Shown here in pieces: positions 1-10,062 of a stretch of 37,346 nucleotides of DNA. This DNA is from Priapulus caudatus (lineage: Eukaryota; Priapulida; Priapulimorpha; Priapulimorphida; Priapulidae): positions 306,910 to 344,255 of the forward strand of contig NW_014577110.1 in NCBI RefSeq assembly GCF_000485595.1, in the 5' to 3' direction. The notes beneath the pieces are model-generated. The model was not told where the DNA came from, made no database searches, and was given only the letters and a program-made list of their open reading frames with translations. The translations under genes and the position numbers were made by a program. Numbering within the stretch: the stretch's first letter is position 1; every line of letters begins with the position of its first letter.

Positions 1-167
1 CGTAGGTAAGCAGTATCTACCGTAGGTCAGCAGTGTCTACCGTAGGTCAGCAGTATCTACCGTAGGTCAGCAGTGTCTACCGTAGGTCAGCAGTATCTAC
101 CGTAGGTCAGTATCTACCGTAGGTCAGCAGTATCTACCGTAGGTCAGCAGTATCTACCGTAGGTCAG
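1..167. repeat. 20-bp minisatellite at left edge
   Basis: Head-to-tail copies of a 20-bp unit, CGTAGGTCAGCAGTATCTAC, run from the first base. There are eight copies plus a 10-bp partial. The sixth copy (101-117) lacks 3 bp, and an A/G variant in the second half gives GTGTCTAC in copies 2 and 4. Because the array starts at base 1, it probably continues to the left of the window. The unit is not a multiple of three and no coding function is implied. Confidence 0.97.
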
Positions 168-510
168 TGGACGCTCTCGTAGGTTAGCGAGATGCAGCCT
201 AATTTGTCAGCACGTCGCGCACTGATGTTCAGAAATGAACAACATCCCGACTGTTCCGTTGATTTTTTTGCCCATTTGCCGCGCGGTGCCTTTTATTGAT
301 CGGCAGGCCAATATCGCGGACGCGCACCGGGACGGCGCGTCATTCTGAATTTGCCCAAAGGGACGCCCAATGTCCGGCAGGAATCGCTCAGACTCGACGA
401 GATTTAAAATTCAATAAGCTCGCCGTCTGCGATCGACGGCGGTGCTGTTTTTCAGCGCGTCCCTTTCCCGCCGTTGATTCCGCGTTTTTTGTCGATGCGC
501 GCCATCGCAT
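168..510. other. unassigned sequence
   Basis: Unique, moderately GC-rich sequence between the minisatellite and the CT tract. No exon, RNA gene or repeat was recognised. The reading frames crossing it run on into the CT tract, where they become Ser/Leu/Phe runs, so they are not taken as genes. Confidence 0.6.
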
Positions 511-741
511 CGTTTCTCTCTCTTTCTCTCTCTTTCTCTCTCTTTCTCTCTCTTTCTCTCTCTCTCTTTCTCTCTCTTTCTTTCTGTTTCTCTCTGTTTC
601 ACTTCGTTTCTCTCTGTTTCTCTCTGTTTCTCTATTTCTATCTGTGTGTCTGTCATTCGTTCGTTGTCTCTCGCCTTCCAAGCTCCCCCCTTCTCTCTAT
701 CCCTCTCTTACTTTCTTTCTCTGTTTCTCTCTCTCTTTCTC

Positions 742-800
<59 letters not shown>

Positions 801-900
801 TTCTCTCTCTCTCTTTCTCTGTTTCTCTCTGGCTCTCACTTGCTCGTTCTCTCTCTTCTTCCAACCTCTCTCTCTTTCTCTCTCTCTCATTTTCTCTCCT
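511..900. repeat. (TCTC)n/(TTTCTC)n polypyrimidine tract
   Basis: About 390 bp of almost pure C/T on the plus strand, made of TCTC and TTTCTC units with a pure (CT)n core near 750-795. Reading frames here encode only Ser/Leu/Phe or Arg/Glu runs, in several frames at once, which marks them as repeat translations. Polypurine-polypyrimidine mirror tracts of this kind can adopt triplex (H-DNA) structure; that is family knowledge, not shown here. Confidence 0.97.
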
Positions 901-1880
901 CATCTTTCTCTACTCGCGTGCTGTAAACTGGTGGGTTGGGGATTAGTGAGCGTGTGGGGAGAAGAATGCGGATAAGAGCTTACTGCAATCGAATGATGCC
1001 ATGCCTGGCTCTCGCATGTAATCTTCTTGCTTTAGCCTCTATCACTGCCACAGTATGGTAATCGAATTATGTTCATTATACGGTCATTCGCTTACGGTTA
1101 CGCTATATGCATTCATATGTATACGATGCAATTTGGCGGCTATTCACATTGGTTTAATGTCTTAGACATCGATTTTTTTAACGAAATCGAGCCACAGTAT
1201 TCTGGAAACATTACCAGGCATGCATCTTCTAGCTGAAAGGATTTGCCTTTCACATATAGTGCTTCTAATATTTGTTTGTATAGCACATAACTTAAATAAC
1301 CGCTCGTACTCTGCTTTCGACATTCCAGTCCAGTCAACCATGCGTCGTCCTACATGCAAACCCGAGCTCTGTCCGTAATTCCAACTATGTAGTCTTCGTA
1401 TAGACCAGCTGATTTAGAAATCTGCAGGACATTTCTTCGAGTTATCGGCCGAGAATCTTCTAAAATTTTCGAAAATTGATTCCTTAATTCTCCTGATATT
1501 ATGTGCCATCGGTGTATAATAATGCACTGGCTGGCTAACAGTGGTTGACTAGATTATTTCTTACTTAAGTCAAACGATATTTCTCGAAATTACAAACGCT
1601 AAGGTAGTCTCGTGAAATTCTATGACGTATTTAAAAATTGCATTAGAACAATCATATGCATTCTGTGTATTGCGTATAGCATTTGCCATACGGAGACATC
1701 GTCAAATACAAGGCACAAAGCTAGCCCCGAAAACAATATAGAACGGCGACACATGCTCGGATACATATCAGCACAAGGAGATGAAGCAAACTATGTTATA
1801 TACTACGAAGCTACGTACATAGACTTAGATGTAGCATATAAGTCAGTCTTGTAACTAACTAAGATTGTTGCTTTACTACT
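901..1880. other. unassigned sequence, no supported gene
   Basis: Mixed AT-rich unique sequence. An open frame on the plus strand at 1603-1857 has a hydrophobic N-terminal part (about residues 10-25), but it begins at a GTG after a TAA. Its first in-frame ATG lies far inside, so it is not called as a gene. Nothing else was recognised. Confidence 0.6.
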
Positions 1881-1920
1881 GAAGGTCACGGTCGCCGTGG
1901 TAACAGCGAAGGTGACCTTC
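1881..1920. repeat. short inverted repeat with AGGTCA-type half-sites
   Basis: A 15-bp arm at 1881-1895 (GAAGGTCACGGTCGC) pairs with 1906-1920 (GCGAAGGTGACCTTC) with two mismatches around a 10-nt spacer. The outer 9 bp, GAAGGTCAC / GTGACCTTC, are perfect. AGGTCA is the classical nuclear-receptor half-site, so this could be a binding site or simply a hairpin. The spacing is unusual for known receptor elements, so function is unproven. Confidence 0.55.
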
Positions 1921-3300
1921 TGGGGCGCACCGACTGAAACGCTTAATAACTCTGCGTGGCTTCGCCAATGTCTAATTATAGCCCGCGATGCAATGGATAT
2001 TACCAGGAGAAAAAATTTACGGCCATATTATTAATACTAACGTGATTATATATATATAACACACACGCACTACGATAAACGTAAAGCATGTGAAATAGAA
2101 CCCGCAATATAAGTACCTTCTCATACCTGCTGTCGAAAGGCAATCTATTTCTGTGAAAACTGTCTAGCGCTGCTGCTGGTCGTTATATTTCCAGCTATCG
2201 CGTGGTCTGTAATTGTCCGCTAACTGTTTTATCACATGCTATACTGCTGTTAACAGATCGCATACACGCTCGACCCCCGAGAAGAGGCGGACGCGAGGAC
2301 GCGTGCCTTTCCCCTTAACAAGGTGCAATCTGGCTTGTTAATCTCCAAAGCCTGCTCTTTCTTCCGGCGTTGATACTGACTATGTAGGCGTGCGATTTCT
2401 GGTCAGAATAACTACGGTGATGCTGTGTCAATAGGGGTGTGTGCATCTTAGAAAAAACGCCGAGCAGGCTTGCGCATGACTGGCTTAGGCGTGTGTAACA
2501 AGCGTTCTTACATTAGTCTACGACATTCCGTCGATTTCGTCGCTCACCGAGTTATATATCATTCCATCGCAGCGCTGGTTTGAAATATCAGACGACTGCG
2601 GGACTGTAGTCTCTCATCTGATATGTTGAATACTCCCCTTTCTTACCTCTTTAACAGTTTATCTCTCTAATAATCTCGCGCTCGTGTTTCTTCCTCACCA
2701 CCCTATTCTGTCCACTTTTACTTACACTCGCTCACGATTCCTAATGGTTGTCTTGCTCGCTATCCTTTCCTTCATTAGGCGCCTTCTCCCGACACTTTGC
2801 TTCGAATCTAATGCTCGACCGCTTTTACTGCTGTCTGATTTCTACCAGTCCATATACTCTCTCTATACACACCCGCACTGCCTTACAGTAAGGAGCCGTT
2901 GATGGGCTGTTCCCTCATACATATCCGCTGGCTTTTATGTTCTGCTATATATACCCATTATGAAATAACTTGTAAAGCATGGCTTCTGCGGGGGCGAACA
3001 TAAAGCCTTCCTCACATGTCTAGCGGCCTCCTCATGCGTGCACTGATCACGCCTAGCTGCTGATTTAAATATCGCCAGCTTTGTCAATACACCCCACCAA
3101 AAGGTTCCGTAGACTTATACATACTAGACTTATATTCTGGTGGTGTGGCGTATTAGGTTGGGTTGCGTGGTGGTTACATGAACACCGATCACCGAACACA
3201 AAACACACGCTCGCACGCCTCGTCGAATGGCCCACACCGAATCGCCAACTCGTGCATTCGCATGCACCCACGCATATACGCACATGCGAACCACAACCGC
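1921..3300. other. unassigned sequence
   Basis: Unique sequence without a convincing exon. A short (TA)n/(CA)n patch lies at about 2046-2070 and a pyrimidine-rich stretch at about 2630-2890. The plus-strand frame through the latter is hydrophobic only because of its pyrimidine bias. Confidence 0.6.
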
Positions 3301-3310
3301 GTTTTAAGCA

Positions 3311-3870
3311 CCTTTATAAGGTTAAATTATACTTACCCGCGTGTAGGCGTCTCCTATCCGCGCATCCCGCAGCCGGCGAGTGGAGGATGGGTGTCGCGCG
3401 CCTCCTTGGCGTAACTACTCAGCGCGCGCGCGCTAAGTCACAGTTCTCGCCGTGTCGGTACAGTAGTACACGCACGGCGTCGTCGGTCGAGCCGGACGTG
3501 AAGGAGAGCTGGAGCGAGGGAGAGGCGAGCGCCGCACAGATGTCGCGTCGTCGCACTGCCGACCGACCATTTACGCCACGACCAGCGCCGAGCCGAGACT
3601 GAGCGTGCATGTCGGCGTTGCCATGCGATCCGGGCGCGGCCAATGTCGAATTGCGCACTGCTCGGTGGCTAGCAACGGGAGGCTGCGTGGTGCAGCCGAG
3701 CACGCTATCCGCATCCCGCTCCTCATCCCGCTACACGCGTTATCTGTCTATAAACTCGCCCGCACGACACTCGAGTCTCGGCGGGTTACGCCGCTCGCAA
3801 TCTGCTACCAATGCTGTGATTTTCAGCGCAAACAGCGGCGGGGGTCCGCCGCCGACACTGTCCTAAAATA
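3311..3870. promoter_or_regulatory. CpG-rich, promoter-like region
   Basis: A TATAAG motif at 3315-3320 is followed by about 500 bp unusually rich in GC and CpG, including a run of alternating GC near 3423-3432. Flanking DNA is much more AT-rich. Such islands in invertebrates often mark promoters and 5' UTRs. Several overlapping open frames exist on both strands, as expected of GC-rich DNA. None has a good start context together with a clear splice donor, so no exon is called. Orientation is uncertain. Confidence 0.35.
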
Positions 3871-4740
3871 GATGTCTCTCGATGTTTGGATGTTCTGTTA
3901 GCCGCGGCTGCTGCTACACGGCACGCTCAGCCTCTTTTCCTCTCGGCTTCCTTCGACCAGCTGTGTATATACGCGCTGCCTTCCGCGCGCCGACGAGCCC
4001 CCGCAACGTTTTTTTTCTTTCGCTCAGCTCATTATTGATTCCTGAATGAAATTACAGATTGCGGCGCGCCGCAGCACTTTCCTCCGTCTTCCGTGTCGCA
4101 TAATGGGAAGTATTCATGTACATTACACGACCAAGGGAGCATCCGTCGTCGGAATCATAGCCGCTCGCTGTTACAGGAACCTAACAGCTTCCGGATGACA
4201 CGACTAGTCCGTAAAGGGCGTGCAGAGGTCAAGGGAAACGATAGCAGCAACTCCAAGTGAGGCACGGTCGTCTGGCAGACTCGATCGATAGTGGTTGCAT
4301 TTCGCTCTTCGCGTATTTAACCGATAGATGGCGCCACTACTCTGAATAGCACACGCTTCACCGGGACATTGGCGTGTTCTATACAATAAAATCAGGAGTT
4401 TTGATAGACTCCTGATAAAATATATCCTTGCAATATGAGTGGCGGAGTTGAATTCGATAGCAGTTATTTAACACGGAAAGTGAAATTAAACACACAGTGT
4501 GGGTAATTCAAGTGAAGCCCCCATACCGTCACCAACGAACGCTTTAGCGAGACAAAGTTAACTCGTATTATTTTTCAGTCCACCAACTAATCTATTCCAA
4601 TTTTCGCTTCATACTATGAGCCTTCTCATATAAATAGGCCCACCACCGTGCCAAGCAACGTACTCAGCGCGAACGCGCGTTTTTTTTCTAGTTATCACCA
4701 ATTAACAGGAGACTCCAGTCTGTGATATGACTCCCGAGTC
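3871..4740. other. unassigned sequence with a small hairpin
   Basis: Unique sequence. The one structure seen is a perfect 9-bp inverted repeat at 4391-4399 and 4408-4416 (ATCAGGAGT / ACTCCTGAT) around an 8-nt loop. The same ATCAGGAGTT string recurs in the longer hairpin at 23189-23237. No exon or RNA gene was recognised. Confidence 0.6.
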
Positions 4741-4747
4741 GTTATGC

Positions 4748-5060
4748 TATATAACATCAGAAAACAACATGGCGCCGGTACGACGTCATGGCGACTCATG
4801 GCGTTGTTAATAAGCCCAACCTTGAGCGCATCACGCTCGCCGAGGCAGACTGCAGCGAGTGACTTCTCCCGCGCTGATCCTCAGCTTACTCCCGCCGGCG
4901 AGCCACCGCTCTCCGTTTGTAATTAACCCTTTCCGTTCACACAGCTCTCAGATCTCAGCCGCCCGCGTGCTGGAGTTACGTGCGGATAATTACGAGGCGG
5001 GTTCAGCGACTCGCGCCAGCATCGTGCCGACGCTGTAATTCGACTTCTGGCGCATTAGAG
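4748..5060 (+). promoter_or_regulatory. possible core promoter with three ATGGCG motifs
   Basis: TATATAA at 4748-4754 is followed 12 bp later by AACATGGCGCCG (from 4766). ATGGCG recurs at 4788-4793 and 4798-4803, and a CpG-rich stretch continues to about 5060. AANATGGCG is the consensus of YY1, a zinc-finger factor that often binds at or just after transcription starts. The arrangement is suggestive, but no downstream exon was identified. The 60-codon frame from 4744 reads through the TATA-like motif and is not considered real. Confidence 0.3.
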
Positions 5061-5843
5061 ACCTGATATACTCGGCATTAGCGAAGACCAATGTGGTCGC
5101 CGTCGGGTCATCTCGCCAACTATGCGTGTCACTTTCCCGACAAGAGGTATCGCGCGCACGACGGTTTTACCTATACGCGGCGAGTAATAGCGAAAGCAAT
5201 ATCACTAACTACACGATGTTGGCCAAATTGCTTACGGATTAGAAATAGGATAGCGACCTTGGTTGTTGGTGAGCGATGGGGAGAAAAGCACAAGTCGTGC
5301 GTGCACAGATTGCCAGATATACTTGCCCGTTAATTTGGAAATAGTGTATATAATATAGTCATGAAAAGAAAAATTTCTATTACGGGTTTCTCAATAATAA
5401 AATTTGATCCAGCGCATGTTCAGGTAATTTGTCCAGAATTAAAGGCAGCGAGTTGGTTTACATGCAATTAACGCGTGCAGTACGTAGGCGAAAACAAATT
5501 TCAAACACATATTAAGCGTTCAAGCCATGTTGTGAGACGCACTGATGCGCTCGCTACCTTGTTAGTATTATGTTACCGTTATTTGACAACTTTTCCTTTA
5601 TTCCGTAATGCAGCCTACGTGCTTGTTTGTCCATCGGCAATTTTCCGTCTGCGTCAAGGCTTGTTTTGATTCCCGTTTTTATCGTCATCAGTTAAAACGG
5701 CTGCAGTGACACTGTCGCTGCTCCAATACGCGTTATACAGCACGATTGCAGGCTTTTAGCTTTTTGATTGCTACTAGTATTTTACGCAATTAGAGGAGCG
5801 CTAGGCACTACAACGTGACACCACGCTATTACTGTAAAAATTT
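5061..5843. other. unassigned sequence
   Basis: AT-rich unique sequence. No exon, RNA gene, inverted repeat or tandem repeat was recognised. Confidence 0.6.
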
Positions 5844-5988
5844 AGCAGCAACAGCAACAACGGTGTCAGAAGCAGCAATAGCAGTGGCAACAGCAGCAGC
5901 AACAGCAGCAGCAGCGATAGTATAAACGACAACTACAACAGGAACGACAACGACAACGACAACGGCAGCAACAGCGACATAGACAATG

Positions 5989-6020
<32 letters not shown>

Positions 6021-6065
6021 AGCAACAGCAGAACTACCACCACCACCACCAACACCACCACCACC

Positions 6066-6117
<52 letters not shown>

Positions 6118-6175
6118 GCATAGCAGCAACAGCAGTAACAGCAGCAACAACAGCAGCAGCAGCAGCCGCATCACC
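5844..6175. repeat. CAA/CAG/CAC trinucleotide tract
   Basis: About 330 bp of imperfect CAG, CAA, GACAAC and CAC triplets with a nearly pure (CAA)n core at about 5990-6120. The minus-strand reading is poly-Leu/Val/Ala, a typical artefact of a triplet repeat. If the exon call at 6189-6544 is right, this tract lies at the very beginning of its first intron. Confidence 0.95.
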
Positions 6176-6188
6176 TGGCTTCATTTAC

Positions 6189-6544
6189 CTTCTATATATC
6201 TGCAGGAGGCTTGGCTCTCCTCTGACGACTCTCACTGCTATTCTAAGTAATGGGATTTCCTTGCTGAGGCGCTGCCCGGTAATCCTCCACCCCGCTGGGA
6301 CGTGGTTCAGCGTGAGAGCCGTAAGAGTGACACGGACACTAATCGCTGCTGGCAGTTGACCAGACATCACAGCGGCCTCTGGAAAGCCTCCATCAATGTT
6401 AAGATTCTTATTTGGTATAAGTCCCGTAGATGAAAGGGCACACGCAGTTAAAAGCAGACACGTGACAACCACACAAACGAAGGTGACACGTACGTTTTGA
6501 GTAGAAACGCGGCGGTGCATTTCGAAACGTTGTGTTTGCGCCAT
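6189..6544 (-). CDS. possible first coding exon of a secreted or membrane protein
   Basis: Product not recognised. The ATG (6544-6542) has a favourable context, with G at -3 and G at +4. The frame stays open for 118 codons plus 2 nt and runs straight into a good splice donor, AGAAG|GTAAAT, with the intron starting at 6188. Without splicing a TAA follows at once (6187-6185). The N-terminus has a basic segment (residues 6-12) and then a hydrophobic run at about residues 19-37 ending in small residues. That reads as a signal peptide or signal anchor; a second Met at residue 9 would give a more typical signal-peptide length. The rest has no cysteine-rich or other known domain. (TA)n at about 6622-6640 could act as a TATA element upstream. 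No downstream exon was found towards lower coordinates. It may still be a chance ORF. Confidence 0.35.
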
Positions 6545-6887
6545 TTCCCAAATTTTTTGCTCTTTATTAGCTTTAAAAAAGTTTTAATTGAACTTAAGCA
6601 ATCCCTAGCTGACAAATAATATGATATATATATATATATAGTTCTGTTATATTCGCTATAGCTAGACAAACCAATAGATGAAATAACATTGATATTTGTG
6701 TTCACCGTTTTTGTTTGAAATGGCGAATAAATCCGTATTGAGTGAACGACTCTCTGCCTTGTCAAGCAGCCTGAGCTGTTTGTCAACTGTGCAAAACACG
6801 ATGCTTGACATTATCCTGTCTGCTTGCGTGGGCAATTGATACATGAGAATTCTATTATACGAAAGCAAACAAGTAACGGTATATTCT
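6545..6887. other. AT-rich sequence upstream of the minus-strand exon
   Basis: AT-rich, with a (TA)n patch at about 6622-6640. If the exon at 6189-6544 is real, this holds its 5' UTR and promoter. Overlapping minus-strand open frames here have no supporting features. Confidence 0.5.
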
Positions 6888-6921
6888 CTCTCGCTTTGCA
6901 GTTCTCCCCCTTCTCGCGCGC

Positions 6922-6952
<31 letters not shown>

Positions 6953-7170
6953 CTCTCTCCCTTTCTTTCTCTCCCTCCCCCTCTCTCTCTGTCTTTCGCG
7001 CGCGGTCTCTCTCTCTCTCGCGCTCTCTCCCTCTCTCCCTTTCTCTCTCTCCCCCTCTCTCTCTCGCTCTCTCTGTCTTTCGCCCGCGGTCTCTTTCTCT
7101 CTCTTTCTCGCGCTCTCTCTCCCTCTTGCTTCGGCATTCTCCCCATCTCTCTATCGCGCGCGTTCCCTCT
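6888..7170. repeat. (CT)n/(CTTT)n polypyrimidine tract with GCGCGC islands
   Basis: About 280 bp of CT-rich simple sequence interrupted at intervals by CGCGCG motifs. Within it a CTCTCT...GTCTTTCGC(G/C)CGCGGTCTCT module recurs (about 6990 and 7075), so part of the tract is a higher-order duplication. The frames encode only Ser/Leu/Arg runs. Confidence 0.95.
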
Positions 7171-7430
7171 CACCCTGCGTCCGTACACATGATAAAAATA
7201 CGAGAAAAATCAACAAATATGACAGCAGTAATTAGCAGGGTCCAATTTCAGTTTTTATCTTTCAGAGTAGCAGCTGGAAAAAAAATGCGAGACCCGCGTC
7301 GGTAAACATGCGCCATGTTGTTTTTCGTATTGGCCTTAATGGCGTTGTCGTGTACCACTTGATGACAGCGCCGTCCATTAGCGCCTATAGGTTAAGTATC
7401 TCATCTTAAGTATTTATGTTCTCCGTAAGT
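7171..7430. other. unassigned sequence
   Basis: Unique sequence with no recognised gene. A near-palindrome, AACATGCGCCATGTTG, lies near 7307-7322. Confidence 0.55.
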
Positions 7431-7439
7431 GACGCTGGC

Positions 7440-7660
7440 CGGCGGCTATTTAAGGCGCGTAGGGCGAGGAGAAGCGCGTCGTATAGAGCTGCGAATCCCT
7501 GAGGACGAGCAGGACGCTGCTGCACCACGCGTAGGCTCCCGCGCGGTGCGAGCAGCCTGGATGCAATGCGCGCGCGTGAACGATCGCTCGCCTGTCACCT
7601 CGGCTCACCTGTCCGGACACGTTCACCGCTGACCTCACCACGTCAGCGCACGACCATCGT
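7440..7660 (+). promoter_or_regulatory. CpG-rich, possible TATA promoter
   Basis: TATTTAAG at 7447-7454 sits at the start of a GC- and CpG-rich stretch of about 200 bp, with flanks that are AT-rich. A start site some 30 bp downstream would be plausible. The first ATG after it (7561) opens only 23 codons before a stop. The region may therefore be a 5' UTR ending in an unrecognised donor, or not a promoter at all. The opposite-strand frames start at non-ATG codons. Confidence 0.3.
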
Positions 7661-8498
7661 GCACGCGTATCGAGAGGTTCACGCTTTCTGATACCGATTG
7701 CTGCAGTTGCCAACACCGCAGGAAAGCGGCGTTGTGATGGATTTGCTTAATAGGCGAATAAAATGAGCAGAGAACAGTGCCTTGGGCAATGAACTTGTAC
7801 AATGCCTGAACTATTCCTGCCAGCCAACATGGCCGACGGCGTTGCATTGTGGGTAATTTGGAAGTTCGCGGCACTCTCTATAGAGGGGAGGTCTGCAGGC
7901 GCCTCGCGCGCACAATAACCTGTTGCGACGAAGGAAATAAAAGGCTTTTTCTTGATGATTAAAAATGGAACTTGTTGGCTTCGGATTCGGGCGTCGCCTA
8001 GAGCGAGTATTGACAGCGCTGCAATCCGCCTTGCAGCGCCCGCCGCAACCGTGAGTCCTTCGCCAATGCAGGCGCATTTCGAACACAATCGCCCTGAAGT
8101 GAGGAAATTTTTCGCCAGCAATTTCGTAGTCACAAAGAGCTGTTACGCCAAGTAAGCATCTCTTCAATTATCCAAAGAGTGCTTTTTTTTAGCACGGGTA
8201 TAATATCATTTTTTTGAATGCGTAGATCGAAGGCACTGAAGCGTTCAATGAAGAATTCACCGAGCGTACGCTGACGGCAAGGAAGGAAAGGCTGTTTCAT
8301 ACTTTTCCAGTCGCTGTGTGGAAATCGTTCCGGTTATTAAATTAATCGCCGAGAAATTGCTCAACCGTATATATGGTAGATATTGTCTCGATTGCTACCG
8401 CACCTTTTTGCGAAAGTGTCGAAACACGTTAGCTGCAAAGTCAGTAACTTCGTGAGAGCGGAGATGTTAAGGTAACCACAGTTACATGCTTAATTATG
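7661..8498. other. unassigned sequence
   Basis: Unique sequence. The plus-strand frame from the ATG at 7955 ends at TAA 8153-8155 in the context CCAA|GTAAGC, which resembles a splice donor lacking the usual -1 G. That is too weak to call an exon. Minus-strand frames overlapping the same DNA lack support. Confidence 0.5.
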
Positions 8499-8879
8499 TT
8501 GTATGGTAGGGTTGCGTGCTAATTAACCAGGGGCGCTTCTAGATCGACTAGGCGTGCGGCTAATTACCCTCCTCGATATTATTGTAATAACATAAGACTC
8601 CGTGGCTCGTATATATTCGTAGCCTACCGCGCTCCCTAATTTGCCACTAATTTACCACCTAAACCCAGCTGGTGATTGAAGAAACTGGTTGGATTGAGGT
8701 GGACGTCCGGGCTGTTTTAGGAAGCATATAAATAGACACGGACATACAGAGGAGAGACCATGATACATTAGTTATTACATGGACAGTTACTATGTAAGAT
8801 GTAATATCGAGGAGCGTAATTAGCCGCACGCCTCGTTGATCTAGAAGCGCCCCTATTAACACGCAGCCCTACAATACAA
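8499..8879. mobile_element. MITE-like element with about 80-bp terminal inverted repeats
   Basis: The left end 8499-8581 and the right end 8802-8879 are inverted copies. Outside one 5-nt gap near 8525 there are about six mismatches in 78 aligned positions. Both ends contain GGGGCGCTTCTAGATC and GGCGTGCGGCTAATTAC. Weaker inverted similarity (ATGC...AATT) continues a few bases further out. The 220-bp interior has no open frame of note. Total length near 380 bp, long inverted ends and no coding capacity fit a non-autonomous DNA transposon. No clear target-site duplication was seen, so the superfamily is not assigned. Confidence 0.75.
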
Positions 8880-8919
8880 CAATTGCATAAACAGAGAGAT
8901 ATTGTCTTGCGCCGTTGTT

Positions 8920-9008
8920 AATAAATGTGCGTGCGTGCGTGCGTGTATGTGAGTGTGGGTGTGTGTGTAATCGGTCTCGTGTGTGTGTTCGTGTGTGTGT
9001 GTGTGTCC
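8920..9008. repeat. (GT)n/(GTGC)n tract
   Basis: GTGCGTGC units pass into GTGTGT with minor interruptions. This is alternating purine-pyrimidine sequence. The open frames give Cys/Val runs and are not genes. Confidence 0.95.
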
Positions 9009-9027
9009 AGTCCGCGCGGCGCGATCG

Positions 9028-9212
9028 ATAGCGCGTCGAGTCAGCGAGCGGCGAGTCAGCAGCAGGCGAGTGAATCAGCAGCAACCACCAGCGAGCGGCG
9101 AGTCAGCAGCCGCCACCAGCGAGCGGCGAGTCAGCAGCAGGCGAATCAGTCAGCAGCAGCCAGCAGCAGGCGAATCAGTCAGCAGCAGCCAGCAGCGAGC
9201 GGCGAGCCAGCT
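9028..9212. repeat. CAGCAG-rich minisatellite
   Basis: Irregular units built from CAGCGAGCGGCGAGTCAG, CAGCAGCAGGCGAATCAG and CAGCAGC are repeated at least five times. The longer module CAGCAGCAGGCGAATCAGTC occurs twice in succession, near 9137 and 9165. Plus-strand frames give Gln/Ser/Arg-rich runs that continue into the neighbouring GT tract, so a protein is not supported. Confidence 0.85.
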
Positions 9213-9293
9213 CGTAACACATACATGTTACACTCTGGCGGAGGTATGCACTCTCCGTGAGTGCCCTCTGTCTAGTTAATAAATGTGCTGCTT

Positions 9294-9298
9294 GGTGT

Positions 9299-9373
<75 letters not shown>
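9294..9373. repeat. (GT)n microsatellite
   Basis: A nearly perfect GT dinucleotide run of about 80 bp, followed by degenerate GTGGTGTGTCGTGCGTGC sequence. Confidence 0.98.
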
Positions 9374-9374
<1 letters not shown>

Positions 9375-10062
9375 TGGTGTGTCGTGCGTGCGTGTATGGT
9401 GTGTGTTGTGGAATGCGTATGTTGGTAGGTGCTCATAACGGAGAGCAGGCTAGTAAATTGGACTGCAGGGCGATTAATCTTCCTTGTTTCATGGGTCTGT
9501 CTTACTCAAGCTTCCCCATTTCAAGGACGTCGCGGCGGGGAAAAATGGTGACGCTTGACGGAATGCGCGTCAGTACATTTCAGCTTGGCTCAACGTCCAG
9601 AAATAAGGCGACGCTAAGGCACATAAGCGACAAGGCGCGAATTCGACAGGCGTTAGGATATTAGACAGATTGCCACATTTCACCGAACAAGACGGCGAGC
9701 CAACGGGTTGTCGCAGATCTCGTGAAGATATTGGAAGGGTCGTCGAAATCTCGCCACTTTACTCACATCGGCAGCTCGGGGGCACGTGGCGACGCGCTCA
9801 CTCAGGCGTACCTATACGAGTGTGCGTGGGCAAGGTCTCTCGCTACTAAGTAAGTCTTTATTGCGCTACTGCGGTTATTCTCGGTCTTATACTATCCTGC
9901 ATGGATTATTGCAGCTAGTCGGCAGTGTTCGTGAGCGGATGATTGAAATTCTCGTCTGTTCTGTAGTAGGGTGTGGCGGATTGCAACGATGTTAGTGCGA
10001 ATTGGCTGCTGGCGGCAGTGAAACTCGCCCACTAGCTACTCGAGCACAACACAGGGCGCAGG
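9374..10062. other. unassigned sequence
   Basis: Unique, fairly CpG-rich sequence. A donor-like string, CTAA|GTAAGT, occurs near 9846, but the frame leading into it starts at GTG, so no exon is called. Nothing else was recognised. Confidence 0.5.

Noticed and set aside
296-975. Long Ser/Leu/Phe-rich open frames
   Set aside because: They translate a CT tract; several overlapping frames on both strands are open for the same reason.
1612-1854. 80-codon frame with a hydrophobic N-terminus
   Set aside because: It begins with GTG directly after a stop; there is no ATG before the hydrophobic stretch and no clear acceptor.
7955-8155. Plus-strand frame ending at CCAA|GTAAGC
   Set aside because: The donor lacks the -1 G, the start context is ordinary and no promoter or domain supports it.
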